A DNA stretch of 64,000 nucleotides, from the NCBI GenBank assembly GCA_003282985.1, contig QBYE01000001.1, forward strand, positions 62,001 to 126,000, given 5' to 3'. The DNA comes from Pelagibacteraceae bacterium AG-325-E08. Its GTDB lineage: Bacteria > Pseudomonadota > Alphaproteobacteria > Pelagibacterales > Pelagibacteraceae. Under the pieces are notes generated by a model that was not told the DNA's origin, searched no databases, and saw only the letters and a program-made list of their open reading frames with translations. Position numbers and translations under genes: made by a program. Shown piece by piece: positions 42,749 through 51,131 of the stretch (positions within the stretch are counted from its first letter, which is position 1; each line of letters begins with the position of its first letter).

Positions 42749-43264
42749 ATGACAACGATTGTATTAGTAAGAAAGAATAATGAAGTAGTCGTCGCAGGTG
42801 ATGGCCAGGTGAGTATGGGAAATACTGTTGTTAAAAGCACCGCATCTAAAGTAAGAAAAATTGAAAAAAGAGAAGTCGTAGCAGGTTTTGCTGGTTCTAC
42901 AGCAGATGCATTAACTTTATTTGAAAGATTAGAGGCCAAAATAGAAAAACATGCTGGAAACTTATCTAGAGCTGCAGTTGAGTTGGCTAAAGATTGGCGG
43001 ACAGATAAATATTTGAGAAGACTGGAAGCTCTTATGGCTATTGGAGATAAAGAAAATAGCTATATCATCTCTGGAACGGGGGATGTGTTAGAGCCCGAAG
43101 GGGACGTCATAGGAATAGGGTCTGGTGGAAATTATGCTTTAGCAGCTGGAAAAGTTTTAATTGGAACAGATATGAGTGCTGAACAAGTTGCAAAAAAAGC
43201 GATTGAAGTTGCTTCAGAAATTTGTGTCTTTACAAATAACAATATTAAAATTGAAAAAATATAA
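42749..43264 (+). CDS. hslV: ATP-dependent protease proteolytic subunit HslV
   Basis: A 171-residue N-terminal-threonine protease: after removal of Met the chain begins [19 protein letters not shown], with catalytic Thr at position 2 of the gene product, and [20 protein letters not shown] is the typical second block. It forms the double hexamer capped by HslU. The start is fixed by the Thr-Thr-Ile N terminus. Its last base overlaps the hslU ATG. Confidence 0.97.
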   Translation: MTTIVLVRKNNEVVVAGDGQVSMGNTVVKSTASKVRKIEKREVVAGFAGSTADALTLFERLEAKIEKHAGNLSRAAVELAKDWRTDKYLRRLEALMAIGDKENSYIISGTGDVLEPEGDVIGIGSGGNYALAAGKVLIGTDMSAEQVAKKAIEVASEICVFTNNNIKIEKI

Positions 43265-44640
43265 TGGAAAAATCAAACGTAACTCCTTTGGTAAAAAAAG
43301 AAAAAGATATTGAAGAAAAAGAATCTTTGGTTAGTGCTTTATCACCAAGAGAAATAGTATCTGAACTAGATCGATTTGTAGTAGGCCAAAATAAAGCAAA
43401 AAAAGCTGTAGCAGTAGCTCTAAGAAATCGGTGGAGAAGACAAGCTTTAAAGGGTGAAATGAAAAATGAAGTTTTACCAAAAAATATTTTAATGATTGGA
43501 CCAACTGGAGTTGGTAAAACTGAAATATCGAGGAGACTTTCAAAACTTGCTGAAGCACCATTTGTCAAAGTTGAAGCCACAAGATTTACCGAAGTTGGTT
43601 ATGTAGGAAGAGATGTTGAACAAATCGTGAGAGATTTAGTTGAAATTGCTATTGCTATGGAAAAAGTAAAAAAAAGAAAAGAAGTTTTTGCTCAAGCTCA
43701 AAAATTAGCAGAAGAAAAAGTTTTGGATGCTTTAGTTGGAAAAAAAGCAAGTCTGGCTACAAGAGAAAGTTTTAGAAAAAGATTAAGAAATGGCGATTTA
43801 GACAATAATGAAATAGAAATTTCTGTAAATGACAGTGGATCTAACAATGGTGCATCTTTTGAAATACCAGGTATGCCTGGAGCAAACGTTGGTATGATAA
43901 ACATCGGAGAAATGCTCGGAAAATCTATTGGTGGTAAAGAAAAAAAGAAAAAAATGTCAGTAAAAGAATCTCATGAAATTCTAATTAATGATGAGTCTGA
44001 TAAATTAATTGAACAAGACAAGATTATCAAAGCAGCAAAAATTTCAACTGAAAATAATGGAATAGTTTTTTTAGATGAGATTGATAAAATATCTGGGAGA
44101 ACAGATAGAGTGGGTGGTGATGTTTCTAGAGAAGGTGTACAGAGAGATTTATTGCCGTTAATAGAGGGTACAACTGTTAATACAAAATATGGACCTATTA
44201 AAACTGATCATATTTTATTTATTGCATCTGGAGCATTCCAACTTGCTAAACCATCTGACTTGTTGCCAGAGCTTCAAGGAAGACTACCTATTCGAGTGGA
44301 ATTAGAGGCCTTAACAAGTGATGATTTTAAAAGAATACTCAAGGAGCCTGATTTTAGTTTGATAAAACAATATATTGCTTTGTTAAAAACTGAAAATGTT
44401 GAACTTGAATTTTCTGATGATGGAATAGATTCAATTGCAAATATAGCCTCTGAAGTAAATGCAACTGTAGAAAATATTGGTGCAAGGAGACTACATACTA
44501 TTATTGAAAAAATATTAGACGATATCAGTTTTACAGCTACGGACAGAGCGGGAGAAAAAATTATTATTAACAAAGAATATATAAGTAAGAACCTGGAGAA
44601 CTTGATAAAAGATAATGATTTATCTAAATTTATTCTTTAA
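43264..44640 (+). CDS. hslU: ATP-dependent protease ATPase subunit HslU
   Basis: A 458-residue AAA+ unfoldase: [20 protein letters not shown] at the N terminus, Walker [16 protein letters not shown] (about 77-91), the inserted I domain (about 110-240), Walker [21 protein letters not shown], and the C-terminal sensor-2 [13 protein letters not shown]. Unfolds substrates for HslV. Co-transcribed with hslV. Confidence 0.97.
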   Translation: MEKSNVTPLVKKEKDIEEKESLVSALSPREIVSELDRFVVGQNKAKKAVAVALRNRWRRQALKGEMKNEVLPKNILMIGPTGVGKTEISRRLSKLAEAPFVKVEATRFTEVGYVGRDVEQIVRDLVEIAIAMEKVKKRKEVFAQAQKLAEEKVLDALVGKKASLATRESFRKRLRNGDLDNNEIEISVNDSGSNNGASFEIPGMPGANVGMINIGEMLGKSIGGKEKKKKMSVKESHEILINDESDKLIEQDKIIKAAKISTENNGIVFLDEIDKISGRTDRVGGDVSREGVQRDLLPLIEGTTVNTKYGPIKTDHILFIASGAFQLAKPSDLLPELQGRLPIRVELEALTSDDFKRILKEPDFSLIKQYIALLKTENVELEFSDDGIDSIANIASEVNATVENIGARRLHTIIEKILDDISFTATDRAGEKIIINKEYISKNLENLIKDNDLSKFIL

Positions 44641-44644
44641 TAAT

Positions 44645-45487
44645 CTACTTTAGATAACCTAACTCTTTCATTTCATTATTAAGTTCTTTTTCTAAATTTT
44701 TCGTTATTTCTAAATCTAAAATTTTTTTCCAATCATTTTTTGCTCCTAAATTAAAAAACTTTATCTTTTTGCCTGTAATTGAGTTAGTTTTGGCTTCTTT
44801 AAAAGTTTCAGAGTCCTCCAATTTTTGCATATTATCAAAACTCGTACTTTTTAAACAATTGTTAAATTTTTCTTTATCTAAAGAAAAATTTACTTTATTT
44901 AATGCAGCAACAAATTTTAAAATATTTGTGAAAGTTTGCTCAGTATTTAAAACTAAATCTTCATATTTTATTAATAAGTATCTTTTGTATTTTTTAAAAA
45001 TTTTCCATGAATTATAATGATATTGCCATGAACCCATCCATGTTGTACATGCAGTTTTTGAGTTTTTACCAAGATACTGTGGGGTTAAGAGACTTTCTAG
45101 AGATTGCTCGGTAGTTTTTTGAAAATGATGTGAAAAAGAAGAAACTACGTTTCTTGGATCCCTTACAATATAAATTACCCCTATTGTATGATCTCCATTG
45201 GTAAATCTAAATCCCTCTTGATCAACATAAGCAGAGTGCGTTTTTAAAAATCTTATAGAGTTTTTTTTATAAAAAATTTTTTGGGTATTAATATAATTTT
45301 TATACATTTCGTTTTCATTATTTGTATCTACACCTATTCTTTTGAATAATGAATTATCAGGAAATTGTTTAATATTTTTAAGTAATGCAAAGTTAAAATT
45401 ACCATCTTTGGAAAAAAAATAGGATGTTAATAGTGACCTTACTAATGTATTTCCACTTTTAGGATAAGAAGCTAACCAAATTATCAT
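44645..45487 (-). CDS. Sulfotransferase-domain protein (paralogue 2)
   Basis: The 280-residue protein begins MIIWLASYPKSGNTLVRSLL (PAPS-binding YPKSGNT loop) and has YIVRDPRNVVSSFSHHF (about 104-120), LLIKYEDLVLN and IKFFNLGAKNDWKKIL near the end. Length and motif spacing match the gene at 33404-34246, so the two arose by duplication. It ends 4 bases after the convergent hslU stop. Acceptor substrate unknown. Confidence 0.88.
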   Translation of the reverse strand: MIIWLASYPKSGNTLVRSLLTSYFFSKDGNFNFALLKNIKQFPDNSLFKRIGVDTNNENEMYKNYINTQKIFYKKNSIRFLKTHSAYVDQEGFRFTNGDHTIGVIYIVRDPRNVVSSFSHHFQKTTEQSLESLLTPQYLGKNSKTACTTWMGSWQYHYNSWKIFKKYKRYLLIKYEDLVLNTEQTFTNILKFVAALNKVNFSLDKEKFNNCLKSTSFDNMQKLEDSETFKEAKTNSITGKKIKFFNLGAKNDWKKILDLEITKNLEKELNNEMKELGYLK

Positions 45488-45511
45488 TATAAAGACACTA
45501 TATGACTATAT

Positions 45512-45934
45512 TCATTTAAATAAATTATTTTTTTTTAGAAAAATATAAAATGCTCCCTCTCCTCCGTCCTCAATACTAGCGTTTTTTATTTCATAAATCT
45601 TACTCATTAAGTCTTCATTTTGTTTGATGAATGAAGGTATGGAATGTTTTAGAATAGAAAGGTCTCGTGAAACATAGGGATCTTTATGATTATCTGAATG
45701 AAGACCTTTGCCAGTAACAATTATTAATTTAGAAATATTATCTTCAAAAGATTTTTTTATGAAATTTTCTAAAGTCTTATTAGCTTCATCTAATGTGTAG
45801 CCATGAAGATCAAGTAATCTAACTTTACCTCTTGCCTTCTTTTTTTCTAAACTATCCTTGTTTGGAAATTCTTGATCTTTGGCTAAAAATTCTTCCCAGT
45901 CTTGCTTATCTTTATCTGAAATTTTATTATTCAC
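45512..45934 (-). CDS. Smr domain protein
   Basis: The 140-residue protein carries a C-terminal Smr domain: RLLDLHGYTLDEANKTLENF (about 40-59) and LIIVTGKGLHS (about 70-80), followed by a basic/hydrophobic end. Smr domains have nicking or RNA-cleaving activity; bacterial stand-alone members are linked to ribosome rescue or DNA processing. It starts immediately after the tim44-like stop. Confidence 0.92.
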   Translation of the reverse strand: MNNKISDKDKQDWEEFLAKDQEFPNKDSLEKKKARGKVRLLDLHGYTLDEANKTLENFIKKSFEDNISKLIIVTGKGLHSDNHKDPYVSRDLSILKHSIPSFIKQNEDLMSKIYEIKNASIEDGGEGAFYIFLKKNNLFK

Positions 45935-46531
45935 CTAATTTAGGGTGTTTACAAGTAGCCAGTTTGGGTTGTTAGAACTCATGTCTCTCGAGAAAGTCCA
46001 AGTATCATAAATAGTTTTAATTTTATCTGGACTACCTGAAATAATTTTTTTTTCTTTATCCCTGATACAGGTAATGATTTCACTTACAAAGTTTACTGTT
46101 ACATTTAAAACTTTATCCAATTTTTTATGTTCTTTAATATCAGCAGAACTTATTCCTATAAATGTTATTTCTGCAAAGTGTCCTCTTTGCCCTCTTTCAA
46201 CAAGAGCTTTATTAAATTCGTCATAAATTTTCTTACTAAGCAAAGGTTTGCTTGCAATTAACTTATTATCATTGTCACTAAAATCTGTAATTATAGTCTC
46301 GTAAGCAATTTTAGCCCCTTTTAAAAACTCCTTCTGAGCTACTTCATCAAAATTTTCATTTTGTTTAGTTTTTTTTTCTTGGTGAACTTTTTTTAAAATA
46401 TTTTCAAATTGAGCAGGTGTTTTACCCTCAAATCCAGTTCTTTTACCAAGAATTCCTCTCAATCTTAAAATAATAAACCCTGCAATCATTGCCAGTAAAA
46501 TAATATCTATATATTCAAAACTATAATTCAT
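45935..46531 (-). CDS. Tim44/TimA-domain membrane-associated protein
   Basis: A 198-residue protein with an N-terminal membrane helix (about 8-26), a charged linker (RGILGKRTGFEGKTPAQF) and a C-terminal Tim44-like domain (GAKIAYETIITDFSDNDNKL; ITFIGISSADIKEHKKLDKV; WTFSRDMSSNNPNWLLVNT). Tim44-domain proteins in alphaproteobacteria resemble the mitochondrial import-motor scaffold and may work at the inner membrane with secretion or assembly factors. Divergent from fxsA. Confidence 0.88.
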   Translation of the reverse strand: MNYSFEYIDIILLAMIAGFIILRLRGILGKRTGFEGKTPAQFENILKKVHQEKKTKQNENFDEVAQKEFLKGAKIAYETIITDFSDNDNKLIASKPLLSKKIYDEFNKALVERGQRGHFAEITFIGISSADIKEHKKLDKVLNVTVNFVSEIITCIRDKEKKIISGSPDKIKTIYDTWTFSRDMSSNNPNWLLVNTLN

Positions 46532-46588
46532 ATACCCAACTTAATTACTATGTTGATTAATTTCAACTAGCAATTAGAGTAAAGACAA

Positions 46589-47026
46589 ATGAACACAGTT
46601 TTAATTACTATAATATTGGTGCCGATAATCGAAATTTATTTATTTATAAAAATTGGCAGCCAGATTGGAGCTTTTAGCACCATTTCTTTAATATTCATTA
46701 CAGCAGTTATAGGAATAATTTACGCAAGGTATGAAGGATTGAACACACTTAAATCTGGGTTTTCTCAGCTAGTTAAAAATGAGCTTCCAGCTTATGAGAT
46801 AATCTCAGGTGCAGCAATTGCTTTTGCTGCATTGCTTTTAATAATACCAGGATTTGCAACTGATGTTTTAGGATTTCTTTTAATTTTTCCATTTACTAGA
46901 AAAATAATATTTGGAAGATTTATTGATAAATTTAAAAATGAGACAAAAAATAAGACAAAAAATGGGAAACCTTATATAGAAGGGGAATTTGAAGATATAG
47001 AGGAAGATGATGAACGAAAATTATAA
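46589..47026 (+). CDS. fxsA: FxsA-family membrane protein
   Basis: A 145-residue protein with the FxsA pattern: ILVPIIEIYLFIKIGSQIG (about 9-27), GIIYARYEGLNTLKSG, and LLLIIPGFATDVLGFLLIFP (about 82-101), then an acidic C-terminal tail. FxsA was found in E. coli as affecting F-exclusion of phage T7; the normal role is unknown. The gene precedes secB with a 20-base overlap. Confidence 0.9.
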   Translation: MNTVLITIILVPIIEIYLFIKIGSQIGAFSTISLIFITAVIGIIYARYEGLNTLKSGFSQLVKNELPAYEIISGAAIAFAALLLIIPGFATDVLGFLLIFPFTRKIIFGRFIDKFKNETKNKTKNGKPYIEGEFEDIEEDDERKL

Positions 47027-47432
47027 AATTGTAAGTAAATTTATAAAAGATATCTCTGGTGAAACTCCAGATGTTGAAACATATTTATATGTAAAGGATT
47101 ATATATCTAAATATCAAATGAATATCGAGATCAGCTCAAAAGCTTTGAAAGCACAAATTATTGAAATTAATACTTTATTAAAATTTCATGATAATAGCGA
47201 AAGTAAAAAAAAATCCCATTTTGAATTAACATATACAACAATTATAAAACTAGAAAAAGAAATTAAAGAAAAAAAAGTTTTACAAAAAATTATTTTATGT
47301 GATGTGCAAAAAGAAATGTATTCAGAAATGGAGGAAGCGCTACTAAATCTTCTAAAAATGTCTGGTTTCCCTAATATTAAGTTTGAAAAGAAAATTGATT
47401 TCGAGGAGCTTTATAACAAAAAATTTAATTAA
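47007..47432 (+). CDS. secB: Protein-export chaperone SecB
   Basis: A 141-residue protein with SecB-like arrangement: FIKDISGETPDVETYLYV (about residues 10-27), beta strands with alternating pattern and a C-terminal acidic helix region. Sequence similarity to classical SecB is moderate, but its position (fxsA on one side, dnaQ on the other) is the standard alphaproteobacterial secB locus. It would keep precursor proteins export-competent for SecA. Two possible ATGs (47007, 47010) exist. Confidence 0.78.
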   Translation: MMNENYKIVSKFIKDISGETPDVETYLYVKDYISKYQMNIEISSKALKAQIIEINTLLKFHDNSESKKKSHFELTYTTIIKLEKEIKEKKVLQKIILCDVQKEMYSEMEEALLNLLKMSGFPNIKFEKKIDFEELYNKKFN

Positions 47433-48090
47433 AAAAATTTTTCTTTAAATTAGTTTTTAAATATTGAGAATGATTATTTTTTTCCTTATCGCTTGGCTTA
47501 ATTATTTTCTTAAAGTATAAAACCTTATTGTCCATTTGATACTTATTATCAATAGTCTCATTATTGAAATTTAATGTAGGTTCCTTTTGATCAATTAAAT
47601 TAATATAAACTTTAGATAGTAAATCACAGTCTATTAATGCAGTATGTTGAACCCTTTTAGAATTATCAATTCTATATCTTTTACAAAGGGCATTAAGACT
47701 TAAAGGTGATCCTGGGTATTTATCTCTGGCTAATTGTAAAGTATCAACTATTTCATTCTTTAATGTCTCTTTGCCAATGATTTTTAACTCATTATTAAGA
47801 TGAGACAAATCAAACTCTGCATTATGAATAATTAATCTTTTACCACTAACAAAATCTAAAAATTCTTGGACCACTTCTTTAAATTTTTTTTTTGAGGATA
47901 AGAATTCATCAGTATATCCATGAACTTCTAATGCTTTTTCTGAAACTTTTCTTTCAGGATTTAAATAACAATGGAACTTATTTTTAGTAGGTATCAAATT
48001 TTCTAATTCTATACACCCAATCTCTACTAATCGATGGCCATCTTTTACAGATAAACCAGTTGTTTCAGTATCAAGAATAATTTCTTTCAT
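47425..48090 (-). CDS. dnaQ: DNA polymerase III epsilon subunit (3'-5' proofreading exonuclease)
   Basis: The 221-residue DEDDh exonuclease has ExoI ILDTETTGLS (D, E), ExoII LIIHNAEFDLSHLN and ExoIII QHTALIDCDLL (H, D). The C-terminal tail is probably the part that binds the alpha subunit. It abuts coaE (1-base interval) in the ppsR-maf-aroE-coaE-dnaQ run left of the origin. Confidence 0.96.
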   Translation of the reverse strand: MKEIILDTETTGLSVKDGHRLVEIGCIELENLIPTKNKFHCYLNPERKVSEKALEVHGYTDEFLSSKKKFKEVVQEFLDFVSGKRLIIHNAEFDLSHLNNELKIIGKETLKNEIVDTLQLARDKYPGSPLSLNALCKRYRIDNSKRVQHTALIDCDLLSKVYINLIDQKEPTLNFNNETIDNKYQMDNKVLYFKKIIKPSDKEKNNHSQYLKTNLKKNFFN

Positions 48091-48660
48091 TTATAAAATC
48101 CTTTTTAAAATATACTTAATATCTCTTTTTACAGATTTATTTGTAAAATTATTTTTAATAATAAAATGAGATTTTCTCATTTTATAGTCAAGTGGAAGTT
48201 GTATTTTTTTAAATTTAATAAATAAATTATAATTAAAGCCTGGTCTTTTTTTTAATCTTTTTAGAATGTCCTTTTTATTAGATTTTACAAAAACCAACAT
48301 ATCTCCTTTTTTATTGATTTTATTTTCTAACAAAAGAGGAATGTCTAAGATAACAATTTTTTTGTTAACGTGCTTTTTCAAAAATTTACTCATTTCTTTT
48401 CTTATTTCAGAGTGAATAATTTTAGTGATCTTTTTAAGATTAATCTTATTCGCAAATATTGCTTTAATAATTTCATTTTTATTAATTGGAAATGAATAAA
48501 TAAATTTAGGTAAAACTTTTTTTAATTTAATAAAAATTCTTTTATTTTTTTTATATAACTTACCTACTTCTTCGTCAGCGTTAAATACAGGATATCCGAA
48601 GTTCTTTGCTATATAACTTTTGCCTGATCCTATATCACCTAAAATTCCAATTTTTATCAT
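48091..48660 (-). CDS. coaE: Dephospho-CoA kinase
   Basis: The 189-residue P-loop kinase begins IKIGILGDIGSGKSYIAKNFG, has VFNADEEVGKLY and ILDIPLLLENK, all family hallmarks. It phosphorylates the ribose 3'-OH of dephospho-CoA, the last step of CoA synthesis. The protein is unusually Lys/Ile-rich, in keeping with the AT bias. It overlaps aroE by 4 bases. Confidence 0.95.
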   Translation of the reverse strand: MIKIGILGDIGSGKSYIAKNFGYPVFNADEEVGKLYKKNKRIFIKLKKVLPKFIYSFPINKNEIIKAIFANKINLKKITKIIHSEIRKEMSKFLKKHVNKKIVILDIPLLLENKINKKGDMLVFVKSNKKDILKRLKKRPGFNYNLFIKFKKIQLPLDYKMRKSHFIIKNNFTNKSVKRDIKYILKRIL

Positions 48661-49451
48661 TTATCAAGCAGTCCAATAACTTGTTCATTAATTTTTGGTT
48701 CTATTCCATGCCAAATTTTAAAAGCTTTTGCGGCCTGATAGATAAACATTTTTTTCCCGTTTTCAGTTTTTTTTCCTAAATTTTTACCATCCTTAATAAA
48801 ATTAGTTTCTTTTGGGTTATAAATTACATCATAAAAAAATTCACAATTTTGGAATTTTGAAAAATCTAAATTTAATCTATCTTCTTTTTTTAAACCAATG
48901 CTTGTAGCGTTAATGATCATGTCAAAATCTGATATTTCATTCCAATCTACTACCTCTAAATCTTTAAATAGATTTTTTAAATTTTCAGCTTTAGTCTTTG
49001 TTCTGTTGCTGATGGTAATACTTAAGACTCCCATTTTATAAAGAGCAAAAATAACTGATGGCACAACACCCCCTGCTCCAAGAATTAAAACTTTTTTTCC
49101 TTTAACATCATAATTTACATCTTTAATAGCAAGTTCAAATCCATCAATATCAGTATTGTGTCCTATAATTTTATCATTTTTCAAGTAAACTGTGTTTACA
49201 GATTGTGTCTTTTCTGACTCAAAACTAAGCTGATCTAAATAAGGAATAACATCTCTTTTGAAAGGAACTGTAATATTGGCTCCATTTATCTCTTTATTTC
49301 TAATCTTAAGAAAGAATTCTTTTAAATCGTTCTCATTTAATTTCTTTTTATCATAAATTCCATTTATACCATTTTCTCTTATCCAGTAATTGTGTAGTTC
49401 AGGTGAAAGCGAATGAGTTATTGGATTCCCTATTACTAAATATTCTTTCAT
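48657..49451 (-). CDS. aroE: Shikimate dehydrogenase
   Basis: A 264-residue enzyme: LVIGNPITHSLSPELHNYW, GANITVPFKRDVIPYLD with the catalytic Lys, NTDIDGFELAI with the catalytic Asp, NADP loop LILGAGGVVPSV, and NATSIGL. It reduces 3-dehydroshikimate in aromatic amino acid synthesis. Overlaps maf and coaE by 4 bases each. Confidence 0.96.
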   Translation of the reverse strand: MKEYLVIGNPITHSLSPELHNYWIRENGINGIYDKKKLNENDLKEFFLKIRNKEINGANITVPFKRDVIPYLDQLSFESEKTQSVNTVYLKNDKIIGHNTDIDGFELAIKDVNYDVKGKKVLILGAGGVVPSVIFALYKMGVLSITISNRTKTKAENLKNLFKDLEVVDWNEISDFDMIINATSIGLKKEDRLNLDFSKFQNCEFFYDVIYNPKETNFIKDGKNLGKKTENGKKMFIYQAAKAFKIWHGIEPKINEQVIGLLDK

Positions 49452-50032
49452 ATATGATTATTTAAATATTCTTGAATTTTCTCTATTGGAAGACCCATTA
49501 TAGTATTTTTATCTCCATCAATTTTCAAAAATAAATTTTTTCCCTCTCCTTCAATTTGATAAACATTATAAGCATATAAGGACTCATCTGATATTTTTGA
49601 TAAATATTCCTCGAGTTCTTTATCACTAAATTTTTTCATTGTTAGGGTTGCTTTATCAGTGTGGTTCCAAATCATAGAGCCATTTTTTGAAATACATACT
49701 GAACTTACTAGATTATGTTTTTTTCCATTTAATTTTTTTAAAATACCCAGGGCTTCTTCTCTATTTTGAGGTTTAGAAATCAATTCTCCATTTAAATCTA
49801 TGACGCTATCAGCCCCTAAAACTAATACATCAAAATTTTTCTGACTAACTTTACTAGCTTTAAGTTCTGCCAGATTCTTTGAAATAATTTCTGGAGATGC
49901 ATTTTCATTTAGTAAACTTTGTTTAATTGGATCTTCATCAACGCTGGAGGGCTGAACTTCAGCAGGAATATTGTTTTTGTCTAATATTTCTTTTCTAACT
50001 TTACTTTTTGACGCAAGTATCAATTTAAACAT
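49448..50032 (-). CDS. maf: Maf-family nucleoside triphosphate pyrophosphatase
   Basis: A 194-residue Maf protein: LILASKSKVRKEILDKNNIP at the N terminus, VLVLGADSVIDL (about 67-78), KKLNGKKHNLVSSV, and DESLYAYNVYQIEGEG. Maf enzymes hydrolyse non-canonical or modified NTPs (dTTP/UTP or m7GTP type); the subtype is uncertain. Overlaps ppsR by 8 bases. Confidence 0.95.
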   Translation of the reverse strand: MFKLILASKSKVRKEILDKNNIPAEVQPSSVDEDPIKQSLLNENASPEIISKNLAELKASKVSQKNFDVLVLGADSVIDLNGELISKPQNREEALGILKKLNGKKHNLVSSVCISKNGSMIWNHTDKATLTMKKFSDKELEEYLSKISDESLYAYNVYQIEGEGKNLFLKIDGDKNTIMGLPIEKIQEYLNNHI

Positions 50033-50849
50033 TTTCTTTGTAAATTTCGTATATTTTTATGACTGATGCAGCAGTTTCCTCGACAGACTTTCTGGTCACA
50101 TCTATTGTGGGCCATCCATATTTACGAAAAGTTCCTTTCGCATTGTTTACCTCTTTTTTAATTTTTTCTAAATCTGTATAAGATTTATTTTCATTTTCTT
50201 TTAAAGAACTCATTCTATTCTTTCTAATATCTACCAATCTTTCTGGTTCAGTGCTAAGACCAACAATACAAGAGATTTTTGGTTTGTCTTTTAGAATTTG
50301 CGGAATTGAATTTTCATTTACTAATGGAATATTTGAAGTTTTAAAACCTTTGTTTGCTAAATAAATTGCTGTTGGTGTTTTGCTAGTTCTGCTTACACCT
50401 AATAAAATTATGTCAGATTTTTTAATTTCTTTTACTAAATTTCCATCATCATGATTCATGGTAAATTGAATGGCTTCAATTCTTTTATAATATTCATCAT
50501 TTAAAGCATACTGACCACTTGGTTCGTGTGATGCTTTTTGATTCAACAATTTAGAAAAACTAAGTATCAAATCACCAAGCACTCCAAAACAAGGAATATT
50601 TTTTTCATTACTAGTATTTGCTAAATATTTTGCAAGACTACTATCCACGATAGAATAAAGAATTATAGAATTTGGTTGTTTTTTAGCGTTAGATAAAATT
50701 TTTGAGATCTGATTTTCTGTCCTTGTGAAAGAAAATGTATGTATTTTATACTCAATATTTTTAAATTGAGCTTTGATCGCAGTAAAAATCCTATCTAATG
50801 TTTCACCAGTAGAATCTGAAATTAAATAAATTTGATATGTATTGTTCAT
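50025..50849 (-). CDS. ppsR: PPDK/PEP synthase regulatory protein (bifunctional kinase/phosphorylase, DUF299)
   Basis: The 274-residue protein matches the DUF299 family: YLISDSTGETLDRIF at the N terminus, LLGVSRTSKTPTAIYLA (P-loop-like, about 150-166), and RKYGWPTIDVTRKSVEETAA near the C terminus. It regulates pyruvate phosphate dikinase or PEP synthase by ADP-dependent phosphorylation and Pi-dependent dephosphorylation. It faces away from the origin-like gap; in Caulobacter the equivalent gene also borders the origin. Confidence 0.94.
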   Translation of the reverse strand: MNNTYQIYLISDSTGETLDRIFTAIKAQFKNIEYKIHTFSFTRTENQISKILSNAKKQPNSIILYSIVDSSLAKYLANTSNEKNIPCFGVLGDLILSFSKLLNQKASHEPSGQYALNDEYYKRIEAIQFTMNHDDGNLVKEIKKSDIILLGVSRTSKTPTAIYLANKGFKTSNIPLVNENSIPQILKDKPKISCIVGLSTEPERLVDIRKNRMSSLKENENKSYTDLEKIKKEVNNAKGTFRKYGWPTIDVTRKSVEETAASVIKIYEIYKENV

Positions 50850-51131
50850 GTATAAATAGTTGATTTCTTTGTTTTATTTAAATCATATTAGATATTTTTA
50901 ATATTTAATAATTTACATTGTAAAACACCATTTTTATCAACATTATTAAAACTGTGTATAATAATTTAAGTAATTTTGATCAAATTGTTAATAGGCTACA
51001 ATATTGCTTATATATTTAATAAATTTTAAGCTCTAAATGTTAATAAAAAGTTTATAAAATGTTAAAAAAAACTAATTACCGTTATTCACAAGTTATACTA
51101 CAAATACTATTAATTATATTTAATTATTAAT
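50850..51131. other. oriC: Probable chromosomal replication origin (oriC)
   Basis: The longest non-coding stretch of the window, very AT-rich, between divergent ppsR and hemE. It holds TTATACACA on the minus strand (50953-50961, identical to the E. coli R2 DnaA box), TTATTCACA on the plus strand (51082-51090, fits TTATnCACA), and TTATCAACA (50934-50942, one mismatch). AAATGTTAA occurs twice (51035-51043, 51057-51065). The flanking gene order is that of the Caulobacter origin, and genes run outward on both sides. Promoters for ppsR and hemE must also lie here. Confidence 0.75.

Noticed and set aside
50934-50942. TTATCAACA as a firm DnaA box
   Set aside because: One mismatch in an AT-rich region; kept only as a weak site supporting the two better boxes.
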